The position numbers and the translations under genes are program-made. Below are positions 50,412 through 60,300 of a stretch of 64,000 nt of DNA, piece by piece; the first letter of the stretch is position 1; every line of letters begins with the position of its first letter. The notes under the pieces were generated by a model. It did no database searches. It saw only the letters and a list, made by a program, of their open reading frames with translations, and was not told the DNA's origin. Source of the DNA: Deltaproteobacteria bacterium (GTDB taxonomy: Bacteria > Desulfobacterota > Binatia > UBA1149 > SPBQ01); contig JAJCZM010000044.1 in NCBI GenBank assembly GCA_029262375.1, positions 310,001-374,000 of the forward strand, given 5' to 3'.

Positions 50412-51607
50412 AGCACCAGCGTTCGCTCGCCGCCCTGACCGACGCTGATCTCGGCGTAACGGCAGCTCCCGCGGCGGCGTTGAAAGATACTGTTCGCAAT
50501 GAGCCAGACGCGCTTGATGCGCGTCGCAGGCGCGCCGACACGAGGGCTATCACCGACGTGATGTCGATAGTCCTCGAGAAGACGACGTTGCTCGGAGTGC
50601 CACTGCCCTAGCCCGCTCGACCCGCTGCGCACGACGATGTGGTACTCGCGCTCGTCCCAGTACGGCAACGGACACCAATAGCCTTCGCCGACGGGAAGCT
50701 CCGCGCTCCAGTAGTAGGTAACGTCGATGCCGTTGTCGTACTCCACGGCAATGCTGAGATAGTCGTGGGTCGGTAGCGAATCTTCGGCGAGCTGCGACGG
50801 CAAGGCATCGACGTTCCATCGCCATGCCAACGTGGTCTCGGGCGTGAGCGCGATATCGACGTCCTTGCGCAGAATGCCGACGTCGCAGCGCGTGTCGCAC
50901 GCGATACACGCGTGGCCGTCTTCGGTCGTATCGTCATAGATCTCACCGGCGCCGAGGAACCAGAGATAGCTCCAGTCTCGCGGCGTCGAAACGCTGTCAC
51001 GCAGTCGCTCGAGTTCGGCTGCGGCAGGCTCATACTCAGCGCGGGCCATCTTGCGCAGACCGTCGGGCGCCGCGCCTCGCCACCTGACGACCGCCACATC
51101 CATTGCGCCGGAAACGCTCTTCCAGGCTTCCGGCGCAGTAGAGAATTCGCCGGCCGGCGTGGACCACTGCCCCGGGAAATAGCTTGCGAACTGCAGACGC
51201 CCCGACGACGTCGCGGTAAAGGTGTGGGTAGCGCGGGTCCCGCGGAAAACGTCGCCGTCACCGATGCGTCCCCAAAGCTGAAAGTGCGGTTCGACGTACA
51301 TGTCGAGCAGTTTCGAGAGATGGACGCGGCCGTTGGCGAACCAACTGACGTCTTCGCCGGCTTCGACGTCGATTCCGCTATCGAGCCACGGCGCCTGCGT
51401 ACCGGGAACGTGTACGAGGCTGCAACGTCCACTCTGCACCGATCCCAGCGCGGTGGACGCTCGTGTGAAAGCGCGCGCAAATTCTTCTCGTGGAAGTTCC
51501 GGCGTGCGCGGCCGCTCGAGCCGCCCGCTGATGCGCCGCAGGCCCGCGTCTACTATCCGCCGAGCCATCAGCGCGGCGCGCCGTAGGTTGGTTGCGGGCG
51601 TCGTCAC
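50408..51607 (-). CDS. DUF3047 domain protein
   Basis: 399 residues without a clear signal peptide. The N-terminal half reads SGIDVEAGEDVSWFANGRVH and HFQLWGRIGDGDVFRGTRAT. The C-terminal half is DUF3047: TTLAWRWNVDALPSQLAEDS, LPTHDYLSIAVEYDNGIDVT, YYWSAELPVGEGYWCPLPYW, REYHIVVRSGSSGLGQW and KRVWLIANSIFQRRRGSCRY. The first half recalls galactose-binding-like PA-IL type motifs (GxxVxAGxxVxxxxxG), as seen in some carbohydrate-binding proteins. Function is unknown. It starts 12 bases after the stop of the small exported protein upstream, making a two-gene operon. Confidence 0.8.
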   Translation of the reverse strand: MTTPATNLRRAALMARRIVDAGLRRISGRLERPRTPELPREEFARAFTRASTALGSVQSGRCSLVHVPGTQAPWLDSGIDVEAGEDVSWFANGRVHLSKLLDMYVEPHFQLWGRIGDGDVFRGTRATHTFTATSSGRLQFASYFPGQWSTPAGEFSTAPEAWKSVSGAMDVAVVRWRGAAPDGLRKMARAEYEPAAAELERLRDSVSTPRDWSYLWFLGAGEIYDDTTEDGHACIACDTRCDVGILRKDVDIALTPETTLAWRWNVDALPSQLAEDSLPTHDYLSIAVEYDNGIDVTYYWSAELPVGEGYWCPLPYWDEREYHIVVRSGSSGLGQWHSEQRRLLEDYRHHVGDSPRVGAPATRIKRVWLIANSIFQRRRGSCRYAEISVGQGGERTLVL

Positions 51608-51619
51608 GCAGACGATCGC

Positions 51620-52186
51620 CTACTCGGACTGTTCGCCGCTGTCGGGCAACTCGATGCTGGTAACCAGCAACTCCGAGGAACCGATCGCGAACTGCGCATA
51701 GAATGTAAGAGGCGTTCCGTCGGCCTGCGCCAGCATCTGCTCGATGACCTCGGCGCGACCGCGCATGTTCACCGCGGGGCGCACGCAAGCCTTGTGGAAG
51801 ACTTCCATACCGCCGTCGAATCCCTGATAGGCACGCACCGCCGTCACCGCGAACGGTCGGATGCCCGTCCCGTCAGACCGCGTCGCCAATTGAAGCTTGC
51901 CGATGGGAGTATCGTAGACGTCGACCGGCTCCGAATCGGTTTCGACGGAGTCGGCGTCCATTTCAACGGCGTTGGCTGCCGCTACCGCCTCCCCCTCCGT
52001 TTCAACGGCGTCGGCTGTCGCCTCTGCCTGTTGGACCGGCGCGACCCAGAAGCCCTCGATGCGAACCATGCGGCTCGTCGGGGTGAGCCGCGCGGCGAGG
52101 GCGGGACTTACTGTCGGTACGCTCAAAGCGATCACGGCGGCGGCGATCAGGCAGCGCGCAAATCCGCGTGGAACCTCGGTACTCAT
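51620..52186 (-). CDS. Small exported protein of unknown function
   Basis: 188 residues from ATG 52186, with AAGGAAG upstream. The signal peptide MSTEVPRGFARCLIAAAVIA... is cleaved near PALA. A low-complexity acidic stretch (ATADAVETEGEAVAAANAVE, then MDADSVETDSEPVD) is encoded by imperfect repeats of GTTTCAACGGCGTCGG-type units. The C-terminal about 100 residues look folded (GIRPFAVTAVRAYQGFDGGM, EVFHKACVRPAVNMRGRA, LLVTSIELP). I do not recognise a family. Likely periplasmic or extracellular and co-transcribed with the DUF3047 gene. Confidence 0.65.
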   Translation of the reverse strand: MSTEVPRGFARCLIAAAVIALSVPTVSPALAARLTPTSRMVRIEGFWVAPVQQAEATADAVETEGEAVAAANAVEMDADSVETDSEPVDVYDTPIGKLQLATRSDGTGIRPFAVTAVRAYQGFDGGMEVFHKACVRPAVNMRGRAEVIEQMLAQADGTPLTFYAQFAIGSSELLVTSIELPDSGEQSE

Positions 52187-52337
52187 GCTTCCTTGGTAGC
52201 ACCGGGACGCCCCTCGTGTCGAGCCGGTCGCCGTGACGCCGCCGCATCTGTGCCGGCGCCGCCGCATTCATCCACAGGCTCGGATGTGGGGTAGAACAGG
52301 TTGCAGTGCCCTGCCGCTCTGGTACCCGATAGCCACT

Positions 52338-53585
52338 ATGGTTCACGAAAATCACGCCCCGCTGGCAGGAATCCGCATCATCGAAAGTTCGCTGCTTGGC
52401 CCCGCGGCCATCACCACGCATCTGGCCGACCTCGGCGCCGACGTCATCAAAGTGGAATCTCCCGCCGGTGACTACGTACGCGAGATGACCTGGCCCATCA
52501 TCGAAGGAACGTCGCTGCTGCACCTGCACGTCAACCGAGGCAAGAAGAGCCTGGTTCTCGATCTGAAGCAGCCGGAAGGCGTCGAGATCTACAAGGACTT
52601 GGTCAAAGGCGCCGACGCCGTCGTCGAAGCCATGCGCCCCGGCTCGTTGGCACGGCTGGGTCTCGGGTTCGACGATCTGAAAGAGATCAACCCGCGCATC
52701 GTGTTCTGCAATATCTCGGGATACGGCATGACCGGCCCTTACCAGTCGCTCCCCGCGCACGGCATCGCATTCGACACCTGGTCGGGAATCGTCGGAGCGG
52801 CCTACGACGAAGAGGGATTCTGCTACATTCCCGAGCACGCGTCGGTTGGAATGCACGCCGGCCCGATGTTCGGCGCGATGGGCATCCTCGCGGGAATCAT
52901 TCGCGCGCGCTCGAGCGGCGAAGGCTGCATGCTCGAGATCGGCCAGTCGGACGCCGCCGCTTATATGGACTGGTATCGGAGCGAGTCATGGATGGCTTAC
53001 GATCGCCCTGAGGACGTCGTCACCGGCAACAAGGCCGACAACTACGAACGACGCGCACCGGGTACTGCCGGCATGAAAGAAGGCGTTCGCTATCAGATCT
53101 ACGAATCGAGCGACGGGCACGTTCTATTCATGGCGTCGGAACAAGCGTTCTGGAAAAACTTCTGCGAGTGCGTCGGTCGCCCCGAACTCTTCGAAAAGTG
53201 GCCGGGATCGAAGTTCGCGGATCACGCCCGCGGCAATCGCGAGCTACAGGGCGAGCTGCGCAAGATCTTCAAGAGCAAGTCGTCACAAGAATGGATTCGC
53301 CTCGGTGGCGTAGACAACTTTCCCATCGCGCCGTGCAACACGCCGCAGACGCTGGCCGAAGATCCGCAATTCATCGATCGCTTCCCGCTCTACCCGCACA
53401 GTAAACACGGAGCAGACATGCTTCCCTTTCCGGTGAAGTACATCGGCGAAGAGCTGCCGGCGCCGGCGATGGCGCCAACCGTTGGCGAGCACACGCGCGC
53501 AGTTCTCAAGGACGCGCTCGACTATGACGACGCGCGCCTCGCCGCACTCGAAGAAGCCGGGGTATTCGGAAAGGCGAAGAAATAG
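52338..53585 (+). CDS. Class III CoA-transferase (CaiB/BaiF family)
   Basis: 415 residues. Family blocks: LAGIRIIESSLLGPAAITTH, LADLGADVIKVESPAGDYVR, NRGKKSLVLDLKQPEGVEIY, VVEAMRPGSLARLGLGFDDL, PRIVFCNISGYGMTGPY, and the catalytic aspartate region in CMLEIGQSDAAAYMDW. C-terminal NFPIAPCNTPQTLAEDPQF is also typical. Enzymes of this family move CoA between carboxylic acids (formyl-CoA, carnitinyl-CoA, bile-acid CoA and others). The acceptor is unknown and no acyl-CoA ligase or dehydrogenase is adjacent. ATG 52338 is used; the frame upstream lacks family sequence. Confidence 0.92.
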   Translation: MVHENHAPLAGIRIIESSLLGPAAITTHLADLGADVIKVESPAGDYVREMTWPIIEGTSLLHLHVNRGKKSLVLDLKQPEGVEIYKDLVKGADAVVEAMRPGSLARLGLGFDDLKEINPRIVFCNISGYGMTGPYQSLPAHGIAFDTWSGIVGAAYDEEGFCYIPEHASVGMHAGPMFGAMGILAGIIRARSSGEGCMLEIGQSDAAAYMDWYRSESWMAYDRPEDVVTGNKADNYERRAPGTAGMKEGVRYQIYESSDGHVLFMASEQAFWKNFCECVGRPELFEKWPGSKFADHARGNRELQGELRKIFKSKSSQEWIRLGGVDNFPIAPCNTPQTLAEDPQFIDRFPLYPHSKHGADMLPFPVKYIGEELPAPAMAPTVGEHTRAVLKDALDYDDARLAALEEAGVFGKAKK

Positions 53586-53663
53586 CGCGTTTGTCAGACT
53601 GCAGTCCGGGCGATATTCTCGGCGCTTCTCGGGCCACCGCCCCTTCGGGCTGGGAGAGCGCAC

Positions 53664-56006
53664 ATGAGGATCTCCAAACGCGCGGCCGACGCCGCGCTTT
53701 CCGCAGTCATTACAGCTTCCTTCCTCACTGCGATCGCAGTGCCCTGCAACGCTCACGATGACGATCATCATCGGTTCTCCGGCGATCGATTGCAGGCGCG
53801 TTTCGACGCCTCGAACTTCTCGAAGTCGAAGTTCAAGTTCAAAACCAAACGTCAGTTGGGTATCAACACGATCCCTGCCGACCCGAGCCTATCGACCAGT
53901 TCGCTGAGCGTGCGCGGAAGTGGACTCGGCGAGGCCGACACCGGGGTCATCGTCCTCGACCCGCTGCGCTGGAAACCGGCGGGAGCCAGCGGCTATTCCT
54001 ACAAGCACAATCCGAAATCGACTCCGTCCAACGGCATACGAAAAATACAGATCAAGACCGGAAGCCAGGGCGGGAGCATGAAGATCATCGCCAAAGGCAG
54101 CAACTGGGATCTTCATCCTGCAGGGCCGCAGACCACCGTACAGATCCATCTCAGTATCGACACGGACGTCTACTGCGCCGAGTTCTCGAGCTTCGATACC
54201 AATACCGGTGAGCGAATCGATGCAGTTGACGGCGACGTGCCCGCGGATTGCGCGCAGCTGTGCGGCAACGGCATTCTCGAGATTCCCGAGGAATGCGACG
54301 ATGCCAACTCGAACAATAGCGACGGCTGCGCGAACGATTGCACCGGCTGCAACGTGGAAGACATCGAGTTCAACTCGACCTTCGAAGGTATTCAAAGCCT
54401 GATCTTCGATAGCCCTCTCTACCAATGCAGCGACGATCTATGCCACGGCAGCGCGTTGGCGGGGGGCCTCGACCTGCGCGACGGCAACTCTTACGCGTCG
54501 CTCATCAGCATCGCGTCGCAGATCGACCCCGGCCAAATGCGTGTGTTTCCGGGCGCCGCCGCGCAGAGCATGCTCTACAACAAAATTGCCGAGAAGACGC
54601 TCGGCGCGCCGGACGCACCCGGTGCAGCCATGCCGAACAACGCAGAGACCGTCGCTGCCGAGCTACTCGAGGCGATCAAACTGTGGATCAACGGCGGCGC
54701 ATCCGAAACGGCTGTTGTCGGCGGCACGGCCGATCTGTTCGGCACCTGTCTGCCGCTGCCGGATCCTCTCGACGTTCCCCAGCCCGATCCGCCGGCGATC
54801 GGTACCGGCATTCAGCTGACCATGCCCGGCTGGTTCCTGCCCGCACAGTCGGAGAAAGAGATCTGCGTTGCGACGTACTACGATGTCGACGACCCGCTGA
54901 TCACGCCGCCCACCCTGCGCGTTCCATGCGTCGGGGAGTTCCCCGCGACGAACACCAGCGACGAGTGCTTCGCTTTCAACTCGACCTTCGCCGTCCAGGA
55001 CGCGCACTCGCACCATCTGGCGGTCCACATCTACAAGGGCGTCTACGATACGACGGACGCGGGCTGGGGCGCCTGGAGCTGCTACGACGGCGCCGATGAC
55101 GGGATTGCGTGCGATCCGAAACAAGCGGGAGTGTGTCCGGACGGTGTGTGCGGCGGCGCGGCAATCAGCGCCGCCGGCTGCTTCTCGACGAGCCCCGGCT
55201 TCGGGCCGCCCGACTACGGCTTCGGCCAGGGACCGAGTTCGCCACGATTTGCAGGTGGCAACAACGCGACCAGCTTTGGGAAGGACCCTGACGGCGTCTA
55301 TACGCTGCTGCCGCTGAGCGGAATCGTCGTTTACAACTCGCACTCTTTCAATCTCACGACCCAACACACGGACATGGAAGCCTGGCTCAACATCGGCTTT
55401 ACGAGCGACCAACAGTGGCTCGCCCAAGATGTCACCGATACCAGCCAGATTTTCACGATGAATGTCCCACCCTACGAAACACGCGAGTACTGCTGGACCT
55501 ATACCTTCGAAGAAAGCGCCCACGTCTATCAGTTCAGCTCGCACACCCATCGTCACGGCAAGCGTTTCCGGTTCTACCAGGCACCACAGACCCCCTGTGC
55601 GACGGTCTCCGGCTGCGCGGTCGGAAATCCGGCCGACCAGTTCTACGAGACCTTCGACTACGCCGACCCATTGATCCTCACGTACGACCCGCCTATCGTC
55701 TACTCAGGCACCACAGCCGACAGAACGGTCAAGTATTGTGCGCTCTATGATAACGGCGCCGCCGACCCTTCCGAGGTGAAAACCCAGTCAGGATCGCCCT
55801 GTTCGCCGCTGGGCTGCGGCGTGATCGGCGGCCCCTGTACGGACGCGGCGGTGAAGTGTACCGACGGCGGCCCCAACACAGGGCTGCTCTGCGGCGGAAA
55901 CGACGCCAACTGTCCCGGCGCCAAGTGCAACGCGTGCGACGCCAAAGGCGGCATCACGACCGAAGATGAAATGTTCATCGGACTCGCGCGCTACTACGTT
56001 CCCTGA
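53664..56006 (+). CDS. Secreted copper type II monooxygenase-like protein with DUF4215 and cytochrome-like modules
   Basis: 780 residues, with GGGAGAG before the ATG and a signal peptide ending near CNA. Residues about 195-235 hold a DUF4215-type Cys-rich repeat (LCGNGILEIPEECDDANSNN ... DGCANDC). Residues about 250-350 resemble the C-x4-C-H planctomycete/myxobacterial cytochrome-like module (CSDDLCHGSALAGGLDL ... MPNNAETVAAELLEAIKLWI). The C-terminal half matches peptidylglycine/dopamine monooxygenases: His448, His450 and His451 in DAHSHHLAVHIYKG; His627, His629 and His631 in SSHTHRHGKRF; and Met770 in TEDEMFIGLARYY. Those are the CuH, CuM and Met ligand positions. It would hydroxylate an unknown substrate outside the cytoplasm; activity is inferred. 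Confidence 0.78.
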   Translation: MRISKRAADAALSAVITASFLTAIAVPCNAHDDDHHRFSGDRLQARFDASNFSKSKFKFKTKRQLGINTIPADPSLSTSSLSVRGSGLGEADTGVIVLDPLRWKPAGASGYSYKHNPKSTPSNGIRKIQIKTGSQGGSMKIIAKGSNWDLHPAGPQTTVQIHLSIDTDVYCAEFSSFDTNTGERIDAVDGDVPADCAQLCGNGILEIPEECDDANSNNSDGCANDCTGCNVEDIEFNSTFEGIQSLIFDSPLYQCSDDLCHGSALAGGLDLRDGNSYASLISIASQIDPGQMRVFPGAAAQSMLYNKIAEKTLGAPDAPGAAMPNNAETVAAELLEAIKLWINGGASETAVVGGTADLFGTCLPLPDPLDVPQPDPPAIGTGIQLTMPGWFLPAQSEKEICVATYYDVDDPLITPPTLRVPCVGEFPATNTSDECFAFNSTFAVQDAHSHHLAVHIYKGVYDTTDAGWGAWSCYDGADDGIACDPKQAGVCPDGVCGGAAISAAGCFSTSPGFGPPDYGFGQGPSSPRFAGGNNATSFGKDPDGVYTLLPLSGIVVYNSHSFNLTTQHTDMEAWLNIGFTSDQQWLAQDVTDTSQIFTMNVPPYETREYCWTYTFEESAHVYQFSSHTHRHGKRFRFYQAPQTPCATVSGCAVGNPADQFYETFDYADPLILTYDPPIVYSGTTADRTVKYCALYDNGAADPSEVKTQSGSPCSPLGCGVIGGPCTDAAVKCTDGGPNTGLLCGGNDANCPGAKCNACDAKGGITTEDEMFIGLARYYVP

Positions 56007-56059
56007 ACTTTCTGAGTTCGCCGAACTGTTCTAACTTTCCAACATTGGAGACATTTCGA

Positions 56060-57283
56060 TTGACTGACACTGACAATCCCTCGGGCGAAGATTTCGCCGC
56101 ACTTCTGAAGCAATCCGAACAAGGTGCCGGCCCCTCGGGCGCAGCTTCCTACAGCGTGGGCGACGTAGTCGTCGGCACCGTAGTTTCGCTGTCGGCGGAA
56201 ACCGTGTTCATCGACCTCGGGGGAAAATCCGAAGGCGTACTCGATATCGAGCAAGTCCGCAGCGACGACGGTGAGATCACCGTCGCTGTCGGTGACGAGG
56301 TCGAAGCGCGAGTGGTCGATACCGGTGATCGTTCAGGCTCGATCGTGCTACGACGTACGCTCGGTCGCGGTCCGCAAGCGCGCGGCGAACTCAGAATGGC
56401 ATTCGAGGAAGAGATTCCGGTGGAAGGCCTGGTTGCTGAAGTCATCAAGGGCGGATTCGAGATCCAGATCGCCGGTGGGCGCGCGTTCTGCCCCGTGTCA
56501 CAGATGGATGTGCGCTACGTCGAAAAGCCGGAGATCTTCGTCGGCCAGCGCCATCAGTTCCGCATCACCCGATACGAGGAAAGCCCGCGCGGCGACAATC
56601 TCGTGGTGTCGCGCCGGGTGCTTCTGGAGGAACAGGCCGACGTTGCCGCCGAAGGAACACGGGAAAAACTCGAAGTCGGCGCCGTGTTTTCCGGCAAAGT
56701 CACCCGCCTCGAGGACTACGGCGCCTTCGTAGACATCGGAGGCATCGAAGGCATGCTGCACATCAGCGAGCTTGCCTACGGCCGCGTCGAACATCCGAGC
56801 GAAGTCGTCGCGATCGATCAGACGCTGGATGTGCAGGTCATCAAGGTCGAGGCTACCGATAACCCCCGGCGTCCCGAAAAGATCGGTCTGTCGATTCGAT
56901 CTCTAGCGGCGAACCCGTGGGATGAGATCGCACAGAAGCTCAGCGTAGGCACTCAGGTCGAAGGTAAGATCCGGCGCATCGAAGCGTTCGGCGCATTCGT
57001 CGAGATAGCGCCCGGCATAGAGGGCCTCGTTCATATCAGCGAGATGGGAGCGGGTGAGCGCATCAGCCATCCGCGCAAGCTCGTGGATGTAGGGCAGACG
57101 ATCAGCGTAACCGTGCTGTCGATCGACACGCAGGCACGTCGAATCGGGCTGTCGATGGACGCGGCGAGCCGAGCATCGCAGGCCGCCGAAGAGAAGGAAG
57201 CGATCGCCAAGTACGGCGGCACCTCCGAAGAGAGCATGGGCACATTCGCCGATCTGCTCAATAAGCAGATCGACAAGAAGTAG
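56060..57283 (+). CDS. S1 RNA-binding domain protein (ribosomal protein S1-like)
   Basis: 407 residues starting at TTG 56060, chosen because GGAG (56047-56050) sits 9 bases upstream. Four S1 domains: SVGDVVVGTVVSLSAETVFI (about 32-105), a divergent second (EEEIPVEGLVAEVIKGGFEI), EVGAVFSGKVTRLEDYGAFV with DIGGIEGMLHISEL, and VGTQVEGKIRRIEAFGAFVE with GIEGLVHISEMG. Full-length S1 has six domains; this four-domain form is common in other phyla. It may act in translation initiation or RNA binding. It is isolated between two secreted-protein genes. Confidence 0.9.
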   Translation: MTDTDNPSGEDFAALLKQSEQGAGPSGAASYSVGDVVVGTVVSLSAETVFIDLGGKSEGVLDIEQVRSDDGEITVAVGDEVEARVVDTGDRSGSIVLRRTLGRGPQARGELRMAFEEEIPVEGLVAEVIKGGFEIQIAGGRAFCPVSQMDVRYVEKPEIFVGQRHQFRITRYEESPRGDNLVVSRRVLLEEQADVAAEGTREKLEVGAVFSGKVTRLEDYGAFVDIGGIEGMLHISELAYGRVEHPSEVVAIDQTLDVQVIKVEATDNPRRPEKIGLSIRSLAANPWDEIAQKLSVGTQVEGKIRRIEAFGAFVEIAPGIEGLVHISEMGAGERISHPRKLVDVGQTISVTVLSIDTQARRIGLSMDAASRASQAAEEKEAIAKYGGTSEESMGTFADLLNKQIDKK

Positions 57284-57316
57284 CGTCAGTCAGCCCGGCG
57301 TTCTAGGGGACTACCT

Positions 57317-60300
57317 CTAGAAGACGGCGGGCCCGAGCACTTCGACGCCCTTCACGGCTGGGTTCTCGGTGACGTGGCCGAACTCTATCTGCAGCCCGTC
57401 GCCGTCGGTCACGTCGATGACGGCCGAGCGCACCACCGCGCCGTCGGCGCCGCCAGTCGCCACCTGATCGAAGCTCGGGTAGGCCACAGCGCCTTCGATC
57501 AAGATGTCGAACACCCTGTCGCCCACGGTGGAGCTACCCGGGTACGTGTTCGCGAAGTACAGGTTCACCACGTAGCTGCCGTTCGGAACGTCGAAGCTGT
57601 AGAGCAATTCGGGCGCCGGGGCGTTGTCGCTGTGCTCGCACTGGAAGATATCTTCCGTCTCCTCGCTATCGCAGCCGAAGATGTCGGTGATCCCGTTGAT
57701 GACGCAGAGTTCACCGCCACCGCCCAGGCTGCACTCGCTGGCCTTCGGCGCGAGATTGTACCCGTAGTCGCCCAACCACAGGTCGCCGCTGCAATCGAGC
57801 TTGCTTCCCGCACAGCTGAAAGTGCCCGTATTCGCATTGATTCGAATGATACTGCCGGCAGTCTGATCGACCGCCACCTCGGCGAAGCACTTGTTGCGTG
57901 GGTCTTCCGGACAGGGATCGCCCGCAATCATTCCGTCCAAGTCGCAGTCCACACCGACACCGCAGACCGGAATCGTCGTGGTCGTGGTGGTTGTTGTGGT
58001 GCTAGTCGTCGTTGTTGTGGGCGGCAGCGTCGTAGTGGTTGCCAACGTGGTCGTGGTCGTCGTCGGCGGCGTCACACCGTCAGCATGCAGCAACTCGATA
58101 GCCTTGAGCGCCGGAGCCTGCTCGATGCGATCGAAATGGAACTGCAATCCGTCGCCGTCTGCGACCAAGACGACCATCGATCGCACGACCGCGCGCTCGC
58201 TCGCGCCGGCGGCTGCGACCTGATCGAAGGCGGGGTATTTCAGAATACCCTCGGCATAGATGTCGAAGACACGCTGCCCGACCATCGTACTGCCGTCGTA
58301 AGTACTGGCGAAGAAGAGGTTGAGAACGTACACCCCGTCGGGAACGTTAAACGAGTAGACAAGATCCGGTGACGGTTTCTTGTCGGAGTGCTCACACTGG
58401 AACAGATCCTCTGTTGCTTCGCTTTCGCAGCCGAACAGAGCGGTCAATCCGCTGATGACACAGTTCTCACCGCCGCCGTTGATGTTGCACGAACTGGCCT
58501 TGGCCGACTGGTTATAGCCGAAATCGGCCACCCAGAGTTGGCCCGCACAATCGACCTTGGACCCGGCGCACTCATCAGACGAGACGTTCGCGTTGATGCG
58601 AACGGCCATACCGGTGTTCGAATCGACAGCGGCTACCCCGACACACTGGTTACGCGGCTCGAGCGGGCAGGGATCGTCATCGCCGACCAGTCCGTCATTG
58701 TCGCAGTCGAGCGGCCCAACGCAGCTCGTGGGTAGCGTTGTAGTGGTCGTGGTCGTGGTCGTCGACGTTGTGGTGGTGGTCGGCGACAGGGTCGTCGTTG
58801 TCGTAGACGTGGTGGTCGTTGTCGTCGGCGGCGGCAACGTCGTCGTCGATGGCGGCAAGGTTGTCGTCGTTGTCGTGGTCGTCGTGTCCAACGTCGTGGT
58901 CGTCGATGTGGTGGTCGTCGTCGAGGGAGGCAGCGTCGTCGTGGGCGATCCGCCCAAATTGACCCGCAATTCGATGGCTTTGACCGCCGGGCTGTTGGCG
59001 TCGCGCTCGAAATGCAGACTCAAGCCGTCACCGTCATTCACGTTCACGAGGAACGATCTCACGACCGCTATCGCGCTACCGCCGGCGGCATCAACCTGAT
59101 CGAAGCCGCCTGCCACGAGCGCACCCTCGACATAGATGTCGAAGACGCGGTCGCCGACATCGGCCGTTCCGTCATACGTGTTGGCGAAGAACAGGTTCAG
59201 GACGTAGGCGCCGTCAGGCACATCGAAGTCGTAGAACAGATCCGGCGCGGGCTTCCTGTCGACATGCTCACACTGGAAGATATCTTCGGTTTCTTCATCT
59301 TCGCAGCCGAAGATATCGGTGATTCCGCCGATCACGCAGTTCTCGCCGCCGCCGCCGAGGTTACAGGTGGCGGCCTTGGCCGCTTGGTTGTATCCGAAGT
59401 CGGCGTGCCAGAGCTCGTTGTTGCAGTCGAGTTTCGAACCGGAGCACTCAGACGTCGAAACGTTCGCATTCAGACGAATCGCGTTCCCCGTTGTACCGTC
59501 GACTGCCACAGGGCCGGCGCAGGTATTGCGCGCCTGGGTCGGACACGGATCGACGGCCGGGCCGAGACCGTCGTTGTCGATATCTCCGGCCGGCTCGCAG
59601 GTATCGCTCGCTGGATTGCAGAACTCTCCGAGCGGGCAGGAGTCGAAATAGGAACACTCATTATCTAGGCAGACGTCGGCCGTACAGGTGAGACCGTCGG
59701 AGCAATCCGCGGTGATCGTGCACACCGACGGCAACGTCGTGGTAGTCGTCGTGGTAGTTGTTGTCGTCGTTGTGGTGGTCGTTGTCGGCGGCAGCGTCGT
59801 TGTGGTCGTCGGCGGCAACGTCGTAGTACTGGTCGTCGTGGTGCTGGTCGTCGTCGTAGTCGTTGTCGGCGGTAGTGTCGTAGACGACGTCGACTCGAAC
59901 AGCCTCACCTCAGCCGCTTTGAACGCCGGCGCCTGGGTCTCGCGCTCGAGATGGAACTGCAGGCCGTTGCCGTCGGAAACCGTGACAACCATCGCGCGCG
60001 TGACGGCACGTGCACTCGCACCTGCCGCTGCCACCTGATCGAAGTCGTCGTAGCGCAGAGAGCCTTCCGCGTAGATGTCCATCACACGCTCGCCAACGTT
60101 GGTGGTTCCGTCGTACGTATTGGCGAAATAGAGGTTCACGACGTAGCTGCCGTTCGGCACGTTGAAGCTGTAAATCAGGTCCGGTGATGGACTGCGGTCG
60201 GAGTGCTCGCACTGGAACAGGTCTTCAGTCGATTCACTATCGCAACCGAACAGCTCACTGATCCCACTGATCACGCAGGACTCGCCGCCACCGTTGAGAT

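Noticed and set aside
59688..60038. Forward open frame with long valine runs
   Set aside because: Complement of the threonine linker codons in the kelch-malectin gene.
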